Origin: Nocardia pseudobrasiliensis NBRC 108224
GTDB taxonomy: Bacteria > Actinomycetota > Actinomycetes > Mycobacteriales > Mycobacteriaceae
Assembly (NCBI RefSeq): GCF_001613105.1
Contig: NZ_BDBS01000001.1
Coordinates: forward strand, 212,457-276,456
Reading direction: 5' to 3'
Length of the DNA stretch: 64,000 nt
The notes beneath the pieces are model-generated. The model was given only the letters and a program-made list of their open reading frames with translations, was not told where the DNA came from and searched no databases. A program made the position numbers and the translations under genes. Positions 35,420 to 44,312 of the stretch are shown here, piece by piece (within the stretch, counting starts at the first letter, position 1; each line of letters starts with the position of its first letter).

Positions 35420-37495
35420 CTACGGCAGTGGTCGGTTCAGGGGCAGGTTGACGAAGCTCGGTTCGTTGCCGTCGAGCAGGATGTGTTGGGCGCTGAGCGC
35501 ATTGAGGACGCCGCCGTCGAAAAGCATTGGCGGGGCGAGGAATCCGCGTGGGAAGTTGGAGGCGTAGACGTTCACCCGCAGGCGGTGGCCGGGTTCCAGG
35601 ACCGCGTCGACGGGGTTGACGGCGATATCGACCACGGTCGGCTGGCCCGGAACCAGGGGCTGGCGGGTGTCGAGGGTCAATTTGTATACGGTGTGGGTCA
35701 GGTCGCCGTTCTCGGCGCGGGTGCTCTTGTCCTCGTCGACCGCGCGCAGGCTCGCCGCCAGCTGTCCCGAGGCCAGGACCATGGACTGGCCGTTGGGGAA
35801 TACGTCGTTGACGGTCACGGCCCAATCGCCCTCGACATTGTCGTAACTGGTGAGCAGGTGCAGATTCGCCGTGCCGGACAACCGGGTCTGCTCGGTCAGC
35901 GGTGCGGTGGTGAAGGTGAGTCCGCCCAATTCGTGGAAGCGGTCGTCGCGGGCGCAGAAGTTGAACACACTCAGCGCCCCGGCGCTCTCCACCGCGGAGT
36001 CACGTGAGCACAGGGCGGTGGCCCCGGTCGCCGGTGACACCGTGAAACCTGTTGTCTCCGAGGTGGGATCGGGGACCAGCGAGCCGTCGTAGACGCTGGT
36101 GGCGGTGCCGGTGTGGCCGCCGGACAGATACATCCGCCGGTAGTCGATATCGGGCTGATCCGGATAGTTGTCGAGTACCCGCCAGCCACCGTTCTGCGAC
36201 TTCGACACCACGGGTCCGTAGGCATCGATCCCGTTGTCGATGCCTTTGAGCCAGTGGTCGTACCAGGCCAACTGCAGAACATCCAAGCGCGGCGGCGCTC
36301 CCGGCTCACCCAGATGCGCGCCCGGGTTCGCGTGGTAGGTATCGCCCATGACCAGCTTCTTGCGATCCGATCCCAGTGCGGTCAAGCTCTGGAAGCCGCG
36401 CGCGTTGGAGGAGGCGAACAGATCCTGCCAGCCGCCGTAGGCGAAGGTCGGCACCCGAATGTTCTCGGGGTGATAGTCGGTGAGCGCGTTGCGGATCGAG
36501 GAGTCCTTGGCCAGCGCGTCCTTCAGCGGTTGTGGAAGCGAGGCCACGTTCAGGCTCAGGGCGGCGAGGATGAGATCGAAGAACTCCAGCGGCGTATCGA
36601 CGCGGTCCGCCAGCCACTTCAGATCCAGATGCCCGAGCGCGATTCCGATCGGATCGGGGAAGTTCGAGATCAGGTCGATGCCGACGATATAGGCCGGTCC
36701 GAACGCGCCCAGCGTGCCGCCGGGAAACGCGACATCGCCGATCGGATCCAGCGAACCCTCGACCGGGAAGATCGCCTTCAGCGCGGGCGGATTCAGTTCC
36801 GCCGTCTTGAATTGGTTGATCCCCGAATACGAGATGCCGGTCATGCCGATATTGCCGTCGGACCAGGGCTGGTGGGCGGCCCAGTCGATCACCTCGACGC
36901 TGTCTCGATTCTCGCGGTCCTGGAAGAACTTCCAGTCGCCCTGGGAATAGCCGGTGCCCCGGGTGTCGGCCACGACATAGGTGTAACCCTGCTGGATGAT
37001 CTTGCGGTCCGCACCGAGAGTCCGCGCCGCGCCGCCGCTGAGTGCCTTGGTGATATCGGTGATCGAATCGAAAGGCGTTCCGCCGAAATCGAAGCGGTTG
37101 ACCAACTCCACCATCGCGTCCGACAGCCACGGAACCGACAGCGCCACATCGGCGAGAAACGACACGAACTTCGTGTACGGGGTGAGGTTGACGATGGTGG
37201 GCAGTGGTGTGGTGATCGGATGGCCGGTCGCGTCCATCGGCCGGTAGATATTGGCCTTCAGGACGGTGCCGTCGCTCATGGTGATCGGTACGTCGAATTG
37301 GACGTCCACATCGCCGGGGAATCGGCCCGGATAGGCGGGGGCGGGGCTGTCGTGCTCGGCGAGCCAGGCTCGGCCGGGCGCGCCGCCATCCACGGGCAGC
37401 GCATGATCGTCGGCGCGTGCGGTCGGGGCGACGAACAGGGTCGCCATCGCCACCGCTACGCCCAGCACCAATGCCGGGATCAATCGTCCAGCCAC
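35420..37495 (-). CDS. Secreted CocE/NonD-family hydrolase, paralogue of the 10.5-kb gene
   Basis: A 691-residue exported serine hydrolase with signal peptide MAGRLIPALVLGVAVAMATL cleaved after ARA. Landmarks mirror the first copy: DTRGTGYSQG, nucleophile region GMTGISYSGIN, GGWQDLF, and the jelly-roll end HRLRVNVYASNFPRG. One difference is that the region reading GGWHDLF in the first copy is GGWQDLF here, although the catalytic histidine may be the later YHANPG. The gene is downstream of an AraC-type regulator on the same strand, which may control it. Confidence 0.88.
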   Translation of the reverse strand: MAGRLIPALVLGVAVAMATLFVAPTARADDHALPVDGGAPGRAWLAEHDSPAPAYPGRFPGDVDVQFDVPITMSDGTVLKANIYRPMDATGHPITTPLPTIVNLTPYTKFVSFLADVALSVPWLSDAMVELVNRFDFGGTPFDSITDITKALSGGAARTLGADRKIIQQGYTYVVADTRGTGYSQGDWKFFQDRENRDSVEVIDWAAHQPWSDGNIGMTGISYSGINQFKTAELNPPALKAIFPVEGSLDPIGDVAFPGGTLGAFGPAYIVGIDLISNFPDPIGIALGHLDLKWLADRVDTPLEFFDLILAALSLNVASLPQPLKDALAKDSSIRNALTDYHPENIRVPTFAYGGWQDLFASSNARGFQSLTALGSDRKKLVMGDTYHANPGAHLGEPGAPPRLDVLQLAWYDHWLKGIDNGIDAYGPVVSKSQNGGWRVLDNYPDQPDIDYRRMYLSGGHTGTATSVYDGSLVPDPTSETTGFTVSPATGATALCSRDSAVESAGALSVFNFCARDDRFHELGGLTFTTAPLTEQTRLSGTANLHLLTSYDNVEGDWAVTVNDVFPNGQSMVLASGQLAASLRAVDEDKSTRAENGDLTHTVYKLTLDTRQPLVPGQPTVVDIAVNPVDAVLEPGHRLRVNVYASNFPRGFLAPPMLFDGGVLNALSAQHILLDGNEPSFVNLPLNRPLP

Positions 37496-37581
37496 TGCGA
37501 CTCCCCACTTAAAAACGTTCGCGTACCTATCGAACTCAGAGAGTAACCGTTCTCACTTTTGGTGAACAAGTGTGCGACAGA

Positions 37582-38418
37582 TCACATTTCGCGGCTGGGC
37601 CAGGCGATATCATCGACATTGAGAAACGGTTCGCCGGTCACCGTCGCGGGTGTTGTTCCCGTGAACGCCACGACGTCTCGATGCAGATGGGACTGGTCGG
37701 CGTAGCCGGTCTCGGCGGCGACTCGGGCCGCGGGTTCGCCCGCGACCAAGCGGTGGGCGGCGTGGTCGAAGCGGACCAACTTCACGGCGCGTTTGGGGGC
37801 TACACCGAGCTGGGAGCGGAATCGGGACCACAAACGCTTACGGCTCCAGCCGATCTCGTCGGCGAGTTCGTCGACCCGGGTCAGACCGCGGCTGCCGATG
37901 ACGCGCCGCCAGGCCCAGGCGATCTCCGATTCGACTCGCGGCCCCGTGTCGTATCGGCGCGCGATCAGTGCGTCGATCAGTGCGAAGCGGTCCTGCCACG
38001 AGGAGATCTCGTCCAGTTGCTCGCGGATCCGGGACGCCTCCCGGCCCCACAGGTCGCCCAGCGGCACCGCGACCGCGCCGAAGTCGGCGGGTGAGACGCC
38101 CAGGACCGCGCGGGCGATCAGCGGGGACAGACGCACCTGTACGCATTCGACGTTCTCGCCCCGGGCCAGGATCGCCCCGCCGGATCCGAAACCGGGCCCG
38201 GCGACGAGGCTTCCGCGCCGCTGCCATCCACCGGGACCGTCGAGGATCGGCGAACCGGGACCGATATCCAGCAGCAGCGTCACGGCCGGATGCGGAACCA
38301 TGCGGAGCGGGTTCAGATCGCGGACACGGAATCCGGCCATGCCGACCCCGACCACGCGACTGGGCCGCCGCGGGCTCGCGACGCCCCATGCATCCGCGCC
38401 CTGCGTGAACGTCCGCAC
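37582..38418 (-). CDS. AraC-family transcriptional regulator
   Basis: A 278-residue regulator. The C-terminal pair of helix-turn-helix motifs is clear (LTRVDELADEIGWSRKRLWS then ETGYADQSHLHRDVVAFTG), followed by the family PATV. The N-terminal sensor half (about 1-150) has no assigned ligand. It diverges from the alpha/beta hydrolase gene at 38495 with 76 bp between starts and is followed on its own strand by the CocE-type gene after 86 bp; either could be its target. Confidence 0.9.
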   Translation of the reverse strand: MRTFTQGADAWGVASPRRPSRVVGVGMAGFRVRDLNPLRMVPHPAVTLLLDIGPGSPILDGPGGWQRRGSLVAGPGFGSGGAILARGENVECVQVRLSPLIARAVLGVSPADFGAVAVPLGDLWGREASRIREQLDEISSWQDRFALIDALIARRYDTGPRVESEIAWAWRRVIGSRGLTRVDELADEIGWSRKRLWSRFRSQLGVAPKRAVKLVRFDHAAHRLVAGEPAARVAAETGYADQSHLHRDVVAFTGTTPATVTGEPFLNVDDIAWPSREM

Positions 38419-38494
38419 TCCTCAATGCTATTCGAGCCGGAGCGGGGAACATTCGTTCAATACGGCGGCACATATCGGCGGTGACAGTGGGTTC

Positions 38495-39319
38495 ATGGCA
38501 ATTTCCGAGAGTTCGACCCTGTCGCTGGACGACGGCGAGATCCATGTGCGCCAGGACGGATCCCGCAGTGCCCCGGCACTTCTGCTCATCCACGGATCGG
38601 CATCCTCGACGCGCTCGTGGGACGCGTTGACGCCGCTGCTGACCGAAGCGCATCGGGTGATCCGAATCGACCTGCTCGGGCACGGCCGATCGGCCAAACC
38701 CGCCGAGGGCGACTACGCGATATCGGCTCAGGCCCGCCGCGTCGAGCGGGTGCTGGAGCGGCTCGGCGTCGAACATGTTGTGGCCGTGGGTCATTCCAGC
38801 GGCGGCGTGGTCGCCACGGCCCTCGCCGAACGGCGGCCCGATCTGGTGACGGCGATCGTGCTCGTCAATACCGGACCGAATTTGGGCGCTGTCATCGCAT
38901 CGGATTCCGCCGCGATCACACCCGAACAGTGGCCGCCGGGCGACGAGCAGCTCCGGATGTTCGCGAGCAGTGCCTTCAGTCGCACGGGCTATCGGATTCC
39001 GGACGAGCTCCTCGACGATGTGCGGGCCATGACCTATCACTCGCTCGTCACCACCATGCGGGCCACCCGCGCCTATCTCGAGCAGCGGGCGCTGCCGGAA
39101 CGGCTGGCGGGCCTGGCCAAACCGCTGCTGGTGATCTTCGGCGAGGACGATCGCCGATGGCGGTCCGCGTCGGCTGCCGACTACGGCGTGGTCGCGGGCG
39201 CACGGATCGAATTGCTGTCCGGCCTGGGACATTCGCCCCTGCTCGAGGATCCGCCGCGGACCGCTGCGCCGCTGCTGGCCTTCACCGCGGTGCACGCGTC
39301 TCAGTCCACGCCGAGCTGA
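38495..39319 (+). CDS. Alpha/beta hydrolase
   Basis: A 274-residue cytoplasmic hydrolase. The oxyanion-hole motif HGSASS, nucleophile elbow GHSSGG, acid residue in IFGEDD and catalytic histidine in GLGHSPLLE are all present, so it should be active. The substrate is not predictable. ATG 38495 is chosen because the hydrolase fold begins shortly after it. Its last 19 bp overlap the end of the convergent FAD monooxygenase gene. Confidence 0.9.
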   Translation: MAISESSTLSLDDGEIHVRQDGSRSAPALLLIHGSASSTRSWDALTPLLTEAHRVIRIDLLGHGRSAKPAEGDYAISAQARRVERVLERLGVEHVVAVGHSSGGVVATALAERRPDLVTAIVLVNTGPNLGAVIASDSAAITPEQWPPGDEQLRMFASSAFSRTGYRIPDELLDDVRAMTYHSLVTTMRATRAYLEQRALPERLAGLAKPLLVIFGEDDRRWRSASAADYGVVAGARIELLSGLGHSPLLEDPPRTAAPLLAFTAVHASQSTPS

Positions 39320-40518
39320 TCTCCTGGATAATCCTCGACGGTCATGGAGTTGTAGAGGCGGGCGCCCTTGGTGGTCAGGCGGACGAAGGCGCGTCCGGGC
39401 ACGGCGGGTAGGGCGGAGATCAGACGTGCGCCCTGAACCAATCCGGATACGCCGAGGCGGGAGGCGGGGATCAGTGTCCTCGCCGCGCTCAGGGCGAAGG
39501 CACGGCTGCCGCTGACGTGTGTCGCCATCACGCGCTCGTAGGAGGGGAACGCGCGCTCGTGATCACCGCCCGCTCGCCCCAACTCGCCCGCGAGGACATA
39601 CGCGCCCACGACGGCGAGGGTGGTGCTGCCGCCCACCGCCGGACCGGGGCAGTAGCCCGCGTCGCCGACGAGGGTGACCCGCCCGCGCGACCAGGTGTCC
39701 ATGCGGAGCTGCGTGATCGAGTCGAAGTAGAACGCCGGGGTGCGGTCGAGTTCGTCGAGCCAGCCGTCCACTTCGGTATGCATGCCGCGGAACGTGTTTC
39801 GCAGCAGCTGCTGCTGGCGGGCCACGTCGTGGTGTGCGTAGTCGAGTTCGTGCGCGCTGCGGAACAGGAACAGCGCCCGCGCGTCGCCGAGATGCCGCGC
39901 GCCGTACATTCCGGCGGTGCGGCCGACGCCGACGTGGATGCGCAGTTCGCTGTCGAGACGGGCCTGATTCGGCAGGGTCGCTACTCCGAGATATGCGCCG
40001 ATATGACTGCTGAAGCGGGCCTCGTCGCCGAAGATCAGGCGGCGCACCGTGGAATGCAGGCCGTCCGCCCCGACCACGAGGTCGAATCGGCGCGGCGCGG
40101 CGTGCTCGAATCGCGCCTCGCCGTCGGGTGAGATCGCGGTGATCGTATCGCCGAAGACGTATTCGACGTCGTCACGCGTTGCGTCGTAGTAGATCTCGCT
40201 CAGGTCGTCGCGCATGATCTCGACGTGTCGATCCGAGGCCGCGCCGAAGATCTTGGACAGATCCACCGAGACCGGACGCCGCGCGCCCTCCCGGCGCAGG
40301 GTCATCCGCTTCGTGCCGACGGCCCGCTCCTCGATCCGCGCGAGCACACCCATCTTCTCCGAGATATCCATCGCGGGCCGGAACAGGTCGACCGCGTGGC
40401 CGCCGGACTTGCGCGGCGCCGGCGCGCGCTCGACGACGGTGACCGAAAATCCGTGCCGCGTCAGCCAATACGCCAGCGCCGGACCGGCGACGCTGGCGCC
40501 GGAGATGAGAATTCGCAT
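39301..40518 (-). CDS. FAD-dependent monooxygenase (PHBH/TetX-like)
   Basis: A 405-residue flavoprotein. The dinucleotide-binding motif is ISGASVAGPALAYWL at the N-terminus, the DG motif is GADGLHSTVR, and the second FAD motif is GDAGYCPGPAVGGSTTLA. These groups hydroxylate aromatic compounds or modify antibiotics. ATG 40518 is preferred over TTG 40524. It follows the TetR gene on the same strand by 69 bp, with a small palindrome in between, suggesting TetR control. Confidence 0.9.
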   Translation of the reverse strand: MRILISGASVAGPALAYWLTRHGFSVTVVERAPAPRKSGGHAVDLFRPAMDISEKMGVLARIEERAVGTKRMTLRREGARRPVSVDLSKIFGAASDRHVEIMRDDLSEIYYDATRDDVEYVFGDTITAISPDGEARFEHAAPRRFDLVVGADGLHSTVRRLIFGDEARFSSHIGAYLGVATLPNQARLDSELRIHVGVGRTAGMYGARHLGDARALFLFRSAHELDYAHHDVARQQQLLRNTFRGMHTEVDGWLDELDRTPAFYFDSITQLRMDTWSRGRVTLVGDAGYCPGPAVGGSTTLAVVGAYVLAGELGRAGGDHERAFPSYERVMATHVSGSRAFALSAARTLIPASRLGVSGLVQGARLISALPAVPGRAFVRLTTKGARLYNSMTVEDYPGDQLGVD

Positions 40519-40553
40519 GAGCAACTGTCGCCGCTGCCGGGTGACCGTGGCTT

Positions 40554-40565
40554 GAACAAATGTTC
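40554..40565. promoter_or_regulatory. Small palindrome upstream of the FAD monooxygenase
   Basis: GAACA-AA-TGTTC lies 36 bp upstream of the monooxygenase start and 22 bp past the TetR stop. It is short, so weak evidence for an operator. Confidence 0.3.
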
Positions 40566-40587
40566 CCGCGCCGGGCCCTCGGTTCGC

Positions 40588-41163
40588 TCAGGCGGAGGGG
40601 CGTAGGCCGTCGAGGGTCAGCTCGATGAAACGCCGCCAGTCGCCGAATCCGGCGCGACTGATGGCGGCGACGGCGCCCACGATCATGTAGAGGTCGGCCG
40701 CGGTGGCGTCCGTGCGGATGCTGCCGTCGGCGCGACCTCGGGCCAGTAGTTCCTCGCCGAGCGCGATGAGCTCGGTCCGGATCTCACCGTGCGGTGCGGT
40801 GTCCCCGATGACCGATTCGATGGCGCTGGAGAGGGCGCGCCCGCGCTCGTGGACCTGGCAGATATGTCCGAGGAAGTCGGTAAGCGCCTGTCGCACATCG
40901 GGATTCGGCAGGCTGCTGCGACGGGCGTGATCGAGGATCTCGACGAATCGCCGTTCGGCCACGGCCTCGATGAGCGCGGCGCGGGTCGGGAAATGCCGAT
41001 AGACGGTGCCCACCCCGACCCCGGCGGCTCGCGCCACGTCGGCCATCTGCACGTCGTCCCCGCGCTCGGTGAACAGTGTTGTCGCGGTGTCGAGTACCTG
41101 GTCGCGATTGCGAGCCGCGTCGGCGCGGCGCTTGCGGGTGGTTCGAGCGTCGTCGGTCTGCAT
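40588..41163 (-). CDS. TetR-family transcriptional regulator
   Basis: A 191-residue repressor. The N-terminal DNA-binding part is typical (VLDTATTLFTERGDDVQMADVARAAGV and VGTVYRHFPTRAALIEAV), with a helical ligand domain after residue 75. It follows a small membrane protein gene by 12 bp on the same strand, so the two form an operon with a palindrome at 41660-41674 in front. The downstream FAD monooxygenase may be a further target. Confidence 0.92.
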   Translation of the reverse strand: MQTDDARTTRKRRADAARNRDQVLDTATTLFTERGDDVQMADVARAAGVGVGTVYRHFPTRAALIEAVAERRFVEILDHARRSSLPNPDVRQALTDFLGHICQVHERGRALSSAIESVIGDTAPHGEIRTELIALGEELLARGRADGSIRTDATAADLYMIVGAVAAISRAGFGDWRRFIELTLDGLRPSA

Positions 41164-41175
41164 GGTGACCGTAGG

Positions 41176-41631
41176 CTATCGGGCGCGGCGAGAGCGGGTG
41201 CGCTCCAAGGTCGTCGCGGCGGACAGGCTGATCAGCATGACCAGCGCGATGAACAGTTGTGGGTCCAGGCCGAACACCCTGCGCCCGGTGTGCGCGAACT
41301 CCGGATCCTTCGCCGCCGTCCCGGGGAACAGGAGCGCGGCCCACATACCCAGCCACGGCACCGACCCCAGCGCCGCGGCCAGATAGAACTGCGCCTGCGG
41401 ATCGCCCTTGCGCCGCAACAGGATTCGCAAACCGATCGCACCGGTCAGCATGCCCATTCCGATGTACTGCGCATCGTGGAACTTCGCATGCGGCGGCCAA
41501 TTCGGATTGCGCAGATGCTGTTCGGCGATATCGGGGATGACAAGGTCGGCCAATAGTGGGCCGATCAGGGTATTCACCAGGACGGTACCGACCAACACCC
41601 GCGGCAGCGTCCGAACTCGTGTGACGGCCAT
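41176..41631 (-). CDS. Small multi-pass membrane protein of unknown function
   Basis: A 151-residue protein with four hydrophobic helices (VLVGTVLVNTLIGPLLADLV, YIGMGMLTGAIGLRILL, FYLAAALGSVPWLGMWAALL, LFIALVMLISLSAATTL). I chose ATG 41631 because AAGGAGG lies 9 bases upstream. The conserved-looking segment HAKFHDAQYIGMG may bind a cofactor. It is the first gene of an operon with the TetR regulator. Confidence 0.75.
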   Translation of the reverse strand: MAVTRVRTLPRVLVGTVLVNTLIGPLLADLVIPDIAEQHLRNPNWPPHAKFHDAQYIGMGMLTGAIGLRILLRRKGDPQAQFYLAAALGSVPWLGMWAALLFPGTAAKDPEFAHTGRRVFGLDPQLFIALVMLISLSAATTLERTRSRRAR

Positions 41632-41659
41632 GGGGGCAACCTCCTTCTGTACACGGAAG

Positions 41660-41674
41660 CGGAATCCGATTCCG
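41660..41674. promoter_or_regulatory. Perfect 15-base palindrome, probable TetR operator
   Basis: CGGAATC-C-GATTCCG lies 28 bp upstream of the membrane protein start, exactly where it would block the promoter of the membrane protein-TetR operon. It also lies between this operon and the end of the carboxylesterase gene. Confidence 0.55.
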
Positions 41675-41737
41675 GTAACAACGTATGTCGCCGCATCACG
41701 ACCTGTCAATGCCGTCGGTGTCGAAGCCCGTTGGCCC

Positions 41738-43201
41738 TCAATGCGAATCGCCTACTCCGAAGCGTCGGATCCACGGATCGACACCGTGTGGTTGCCAGGT
41801 GGGCAGGCCGGCGACGTTGGGGGAGCCGGTGGTGACGAAGGCGGCCACGGCGGTGGCGAAGGTTTCGGCGAGTTCGCGGTCGCCGGGTGTCACCGTGCCG
41901 AGCATGGGCGCGCTGGGGTAGGCGTCGAACGTGCCGAACAGGAAGGGAAGTTCGGCGCAGTGGGTGGCGCCCAGGCCGTAGGGGTCGGGGCTGGGCGTGC
42001 GGGCGAAGCGGTAGACGTACGGGGAATTGCCTTGGGCGGTAAGTGTTTTCGCCATATGGGCGATGCTGTCAGCGCTGAACAGATCGGTCGCGGCGGCGGT
42101 GAGGACGGCGACGGGGCCGGCTCCCGGATGCGCGGACTTGTGACGAGCGTAGACATTCCGGCCGTCGCCGCCGGTGAGGGCGTCGAGTATGCGGATCGCT
42201 TCCACGCGGGTGGCGGTCTGGACCATCGGATTGAAGGCGTAGAAGGCCGACAGCTCGTTGTCGGTGGTTCCCAGCAGTACGTCCTTGTTCGCCAGCGCAC
42301 CGCGCGGCAGCGCGTCCTGCCAGCTCTCGAGATGGCCCGCGCCGCCGAGCACCGGGTAGAGGGCCGGTGCGATCGCGCCGGGGCGCGCGGTGTGGGCGGC
42401 GAGGCGGGCATTGGCCGCCAGTAGCCGGGTCACCGGCAATTCCCGAAGGCGCGCTGCGGGATCGGCGTCCGCGGCGATCCCCAGGACGTCCAGATAGGCG
42501 ACGGCCGTGCGGGCGGCCTGATCGGGAGTCGGCGAGGGTAGCGCCCATGGACCGGACTGTCCGATCACCCGGCGCACCAGCGGGCCCGTGTCCGGATCGA
42601 GGGCCAGGGCCAGTGCGGAGAACGCACCGGCCGACTGTCCGCCCACCGTGATCAGTTCCGGGTCGCCGCCGAAGGCCGCGATATTGGTCGCGAGCCAGTG
42701 CAGCGCGCGGGCCTGATCACGCAAACCCAGGTTGTCGGAACCGATTTCGGGCAGCTGCAGAAAACCCAGCGGGCCGAGGCGGTAGTTCGCGGTGACCACG
42801 ACGATATCGCCGAGGGCGGCCAGCCAAGCGCCGTCGTACCAGTCCCAACCGCCGCTGCCGCTGGTGAAGCCGCCGCCGTGCAACCACAGCAGCACCGGTC
42901 GCGGGTTGTCGGCGGCGCCGCGCGGGCTCCAGATGTTCAGGGTCAGGCAGCCGTCCTCGTCCCAGTCCGGTAGGCGGGTGCCCATCACCGCCTCGAGTCG
43001 TGACGGCCACTGCGGCGCCGCCGGGCCGGGCCGGCGGGCGTCGCGGATCTCGGTCCACCCCGGATGCCGTTGCGGCGCGGCATATCTCAACTGACCGACG
43101 GGGGAGGCGGCGTAGGGTATGCCGTGGAAGGCGATGGCGCCCGCGGCATTTCGGCTGCCGCGCACCCTACCCGAGGCGGTGTCGACGATATCTGTGCTCA
43201 T
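41738..43201 (-). CDS. Type B carboxylesterase/lipase
   Basis: A 487-residue esterase. The nucleophile elbow is GGQSAGAFSAL, the family N-terminus is GRVRGSRNAAGAIAFHGIPYA, the oxyanion motif is WLHGGGFTSGSGG, and the catalytic histidine is in GATHCAELPFLFG. No signal peptide is seen, so it is probably cytoplasmic. ATG 43201 is chosen over TTG 43207. It follows the double-Lrp regulator gene on the same strand and may be its target. Confidence 0.92.
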   Translation of the reverse strand: MSTDIVDTASGRVRGSRNAAGAIAFHGIPYAASPVGQLRYAAPQRHPGWTEIRDARRPGPAAPQWPSRLEAVMGTRLPDWDEDGCLTLNIWSPRGAADNPRPVLLWLHGGGFTSGSGGWDWYDGAWLAALGDIVVVTANYRLGPLGFLQLPEIGSDNLGLRDQARALHWLATNIAAFGGDPELITVGGQSAGAFSALALALDPDTGPLVRRVIGQSGPWALPSPTPDQAARTAVAYLDVLGIAADADPAARLRELPVTRLLAANARLAAHTARPGAIAPALYPVLGGAGHLESWQDALPRGALANKDVLLGTTDNELSAFYAFNPMVQTATRVEAIRILDALTGGDGRNVYARHKSAHPGAGPVAVLTAAATDLFSADSIAHMAKTLTAQGNSPYVYRFARTPSPDPYGLGATHCAELPFLFGTFDAYPSAPMLGTVTPGDRELAETFATAVAAFVTTGSPNVAGLPTWQPHGVDPWIRRFGVGDSH

Positions 43202-43303
43202 GGTCAAGGTCTACGCCAATCGAGGGCTGATCGGACGCGGTCGCGAGATATTATTCAGGAAGTAGGACAGCGAGCCGAGGGGGATTGCGGATCGTATGAC
43301 AAA

Positions 43304-44257
43304 TCAGCGCGTGATTCCGGTGCGTTTGACCGTCGAGAGAATCGGCACGGTCTCCACGCTCGCGATGCCGCTCAGCGGGCCCAGGGTATCGGTGAGGAAC
43401 ACATACAGATCGCTCGGATCGGTGGCGGCGACGGCGACGAGCAGATTGGTGGCGCCGGTCGTGCCCGCGGCGAATCGCACATCGGGATGAGCGCCGAGCG
43501 TGCGGCCGGTGTGTTCGAGATCGCTGGGATGGACGGTCAGCCACAGCAGCGCCTCGGAGCCGATGCCCAGCAGTGCGAGATCCACCTCGGTCGCCAGCCG
43601 GATCATCCGGGCGTCGACGATCTGCTCCAGACGCCGCCGCGCGGTGACGGCGGTGAGCCCGGCATACTCGGCCAACTCGCCGTAGCTCGCGCGGCCGTCG
43701 GCGGTGAGCGCGTCGAGGAGTCGACGATCGGATTCGTGCAGTACGGGTGGATGCGCTTGCGGGCGTGGCGGATTCAAGCTCGCGGTCTCGGCGGCGGACA
43801 GCAGTCCGCGCGCGCCGTCGAGGGTTGTGGTGAAGACCCGGATCAGGTGCTGCGCGGTCCACGATTCGATCGCCGAGGTCGCGGGCAGGTCCCGCAGCAA
43901 CAGGCCGTTGCGCGCGTCGGGGCCGTCCAGGAATGCGACGATGCTGATTTCGTCTCCGCCGCCGAGGATTTCGACCCAGACGGTATCGGGCCTGCGGGCC
44001 AGCGCCCGCGCGACCGCGCCGATTTTGGTGGGGCGGCATCGAATTCGCAGCGCGACCGGGGTAAGCGTGGGAAAGCACATCGGATTGCGCACGATGGTGG
44101 CGCGCAGCGTGCCGTCGCCGTACAGCGGTGCGGCCCGGCGCAGTACGGTGCGCTCGGACATGTTCAGGCAGCGGCCGATCGTGCGCCACGATGCCCGCGG
44201 CGCTTCCAGCAGCGCCGCGGCGATCCGCCGTTCGGTCGCGTCGAGACTCTGTCGCAT
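43304..44257 (-). CDS. Double-domain Lrp/AsnC-family regulator
   Basis: A 317-residue protein made of two consecutive Lrp-like units. Each has a helix-turn-helix (ATERRIAAALLEAPRASWRT and ESDRRLLDALTADGRASYGE, each followed by its recognition helix) and a RAM-like beta-alpha-beta domain. Normal Lrp proteins are about half this size, so one chain may act as a built-in dimer, a known actinobacterial variant. It diverges from a MarR gene across 55 bp that holds a strong inverted repeat. Confidence 0.85.
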   Translation of the reverse strand: MRQSLDATERRIAAALLEAPRASWRTIGRCLNMSERTVLRRAAPLYGDGTLRATIVRNPMCFPTLTPVALRIRCRPTKIGAVARALARRPDTVWVEILGGGDEISIVAFLDGPDARNGLLLRDLPATSAIESWTAQHLIRVFTTTLDGARGLLSAAETASLNPPRPQAHPPVLHESDRRLLDALTADGRASYGELAEYAGLTAVTARRRLEQIVDARMIRLATEVDLALLGIGSEALLWLTVHPSDLEHTGRTLGAHPDVRFAAGTTGATNLLVAVAATDPSDLYVFLTDTLGPLSGIASVETVPILSTVKRTGITR

Positions 44258-44277
44258 ATCCCACTCCAGACTACCGG

Positions 44278-44311
44278 TAGTCAGGCTAATGAAAATTGGT
44301 TAGCCTGACTA
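44278..44311. promoter_or_regulatory. 12-bp inverted repeat between the double-Lrp and MarR genes
   Basis: TAGTCAGGCTAA (44278-44289) and TTAGCCTGACTA (44300-44311) are perfect complements with a 10-base spacer. The right arm ends one base before the MarR start codon, so an occupied site would block initiation. The symmetry and size fit a MarR dimer; the divergent Lrp gene would be affected too. Confidence 0.7.
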
Positions 44312-44312
44312 C

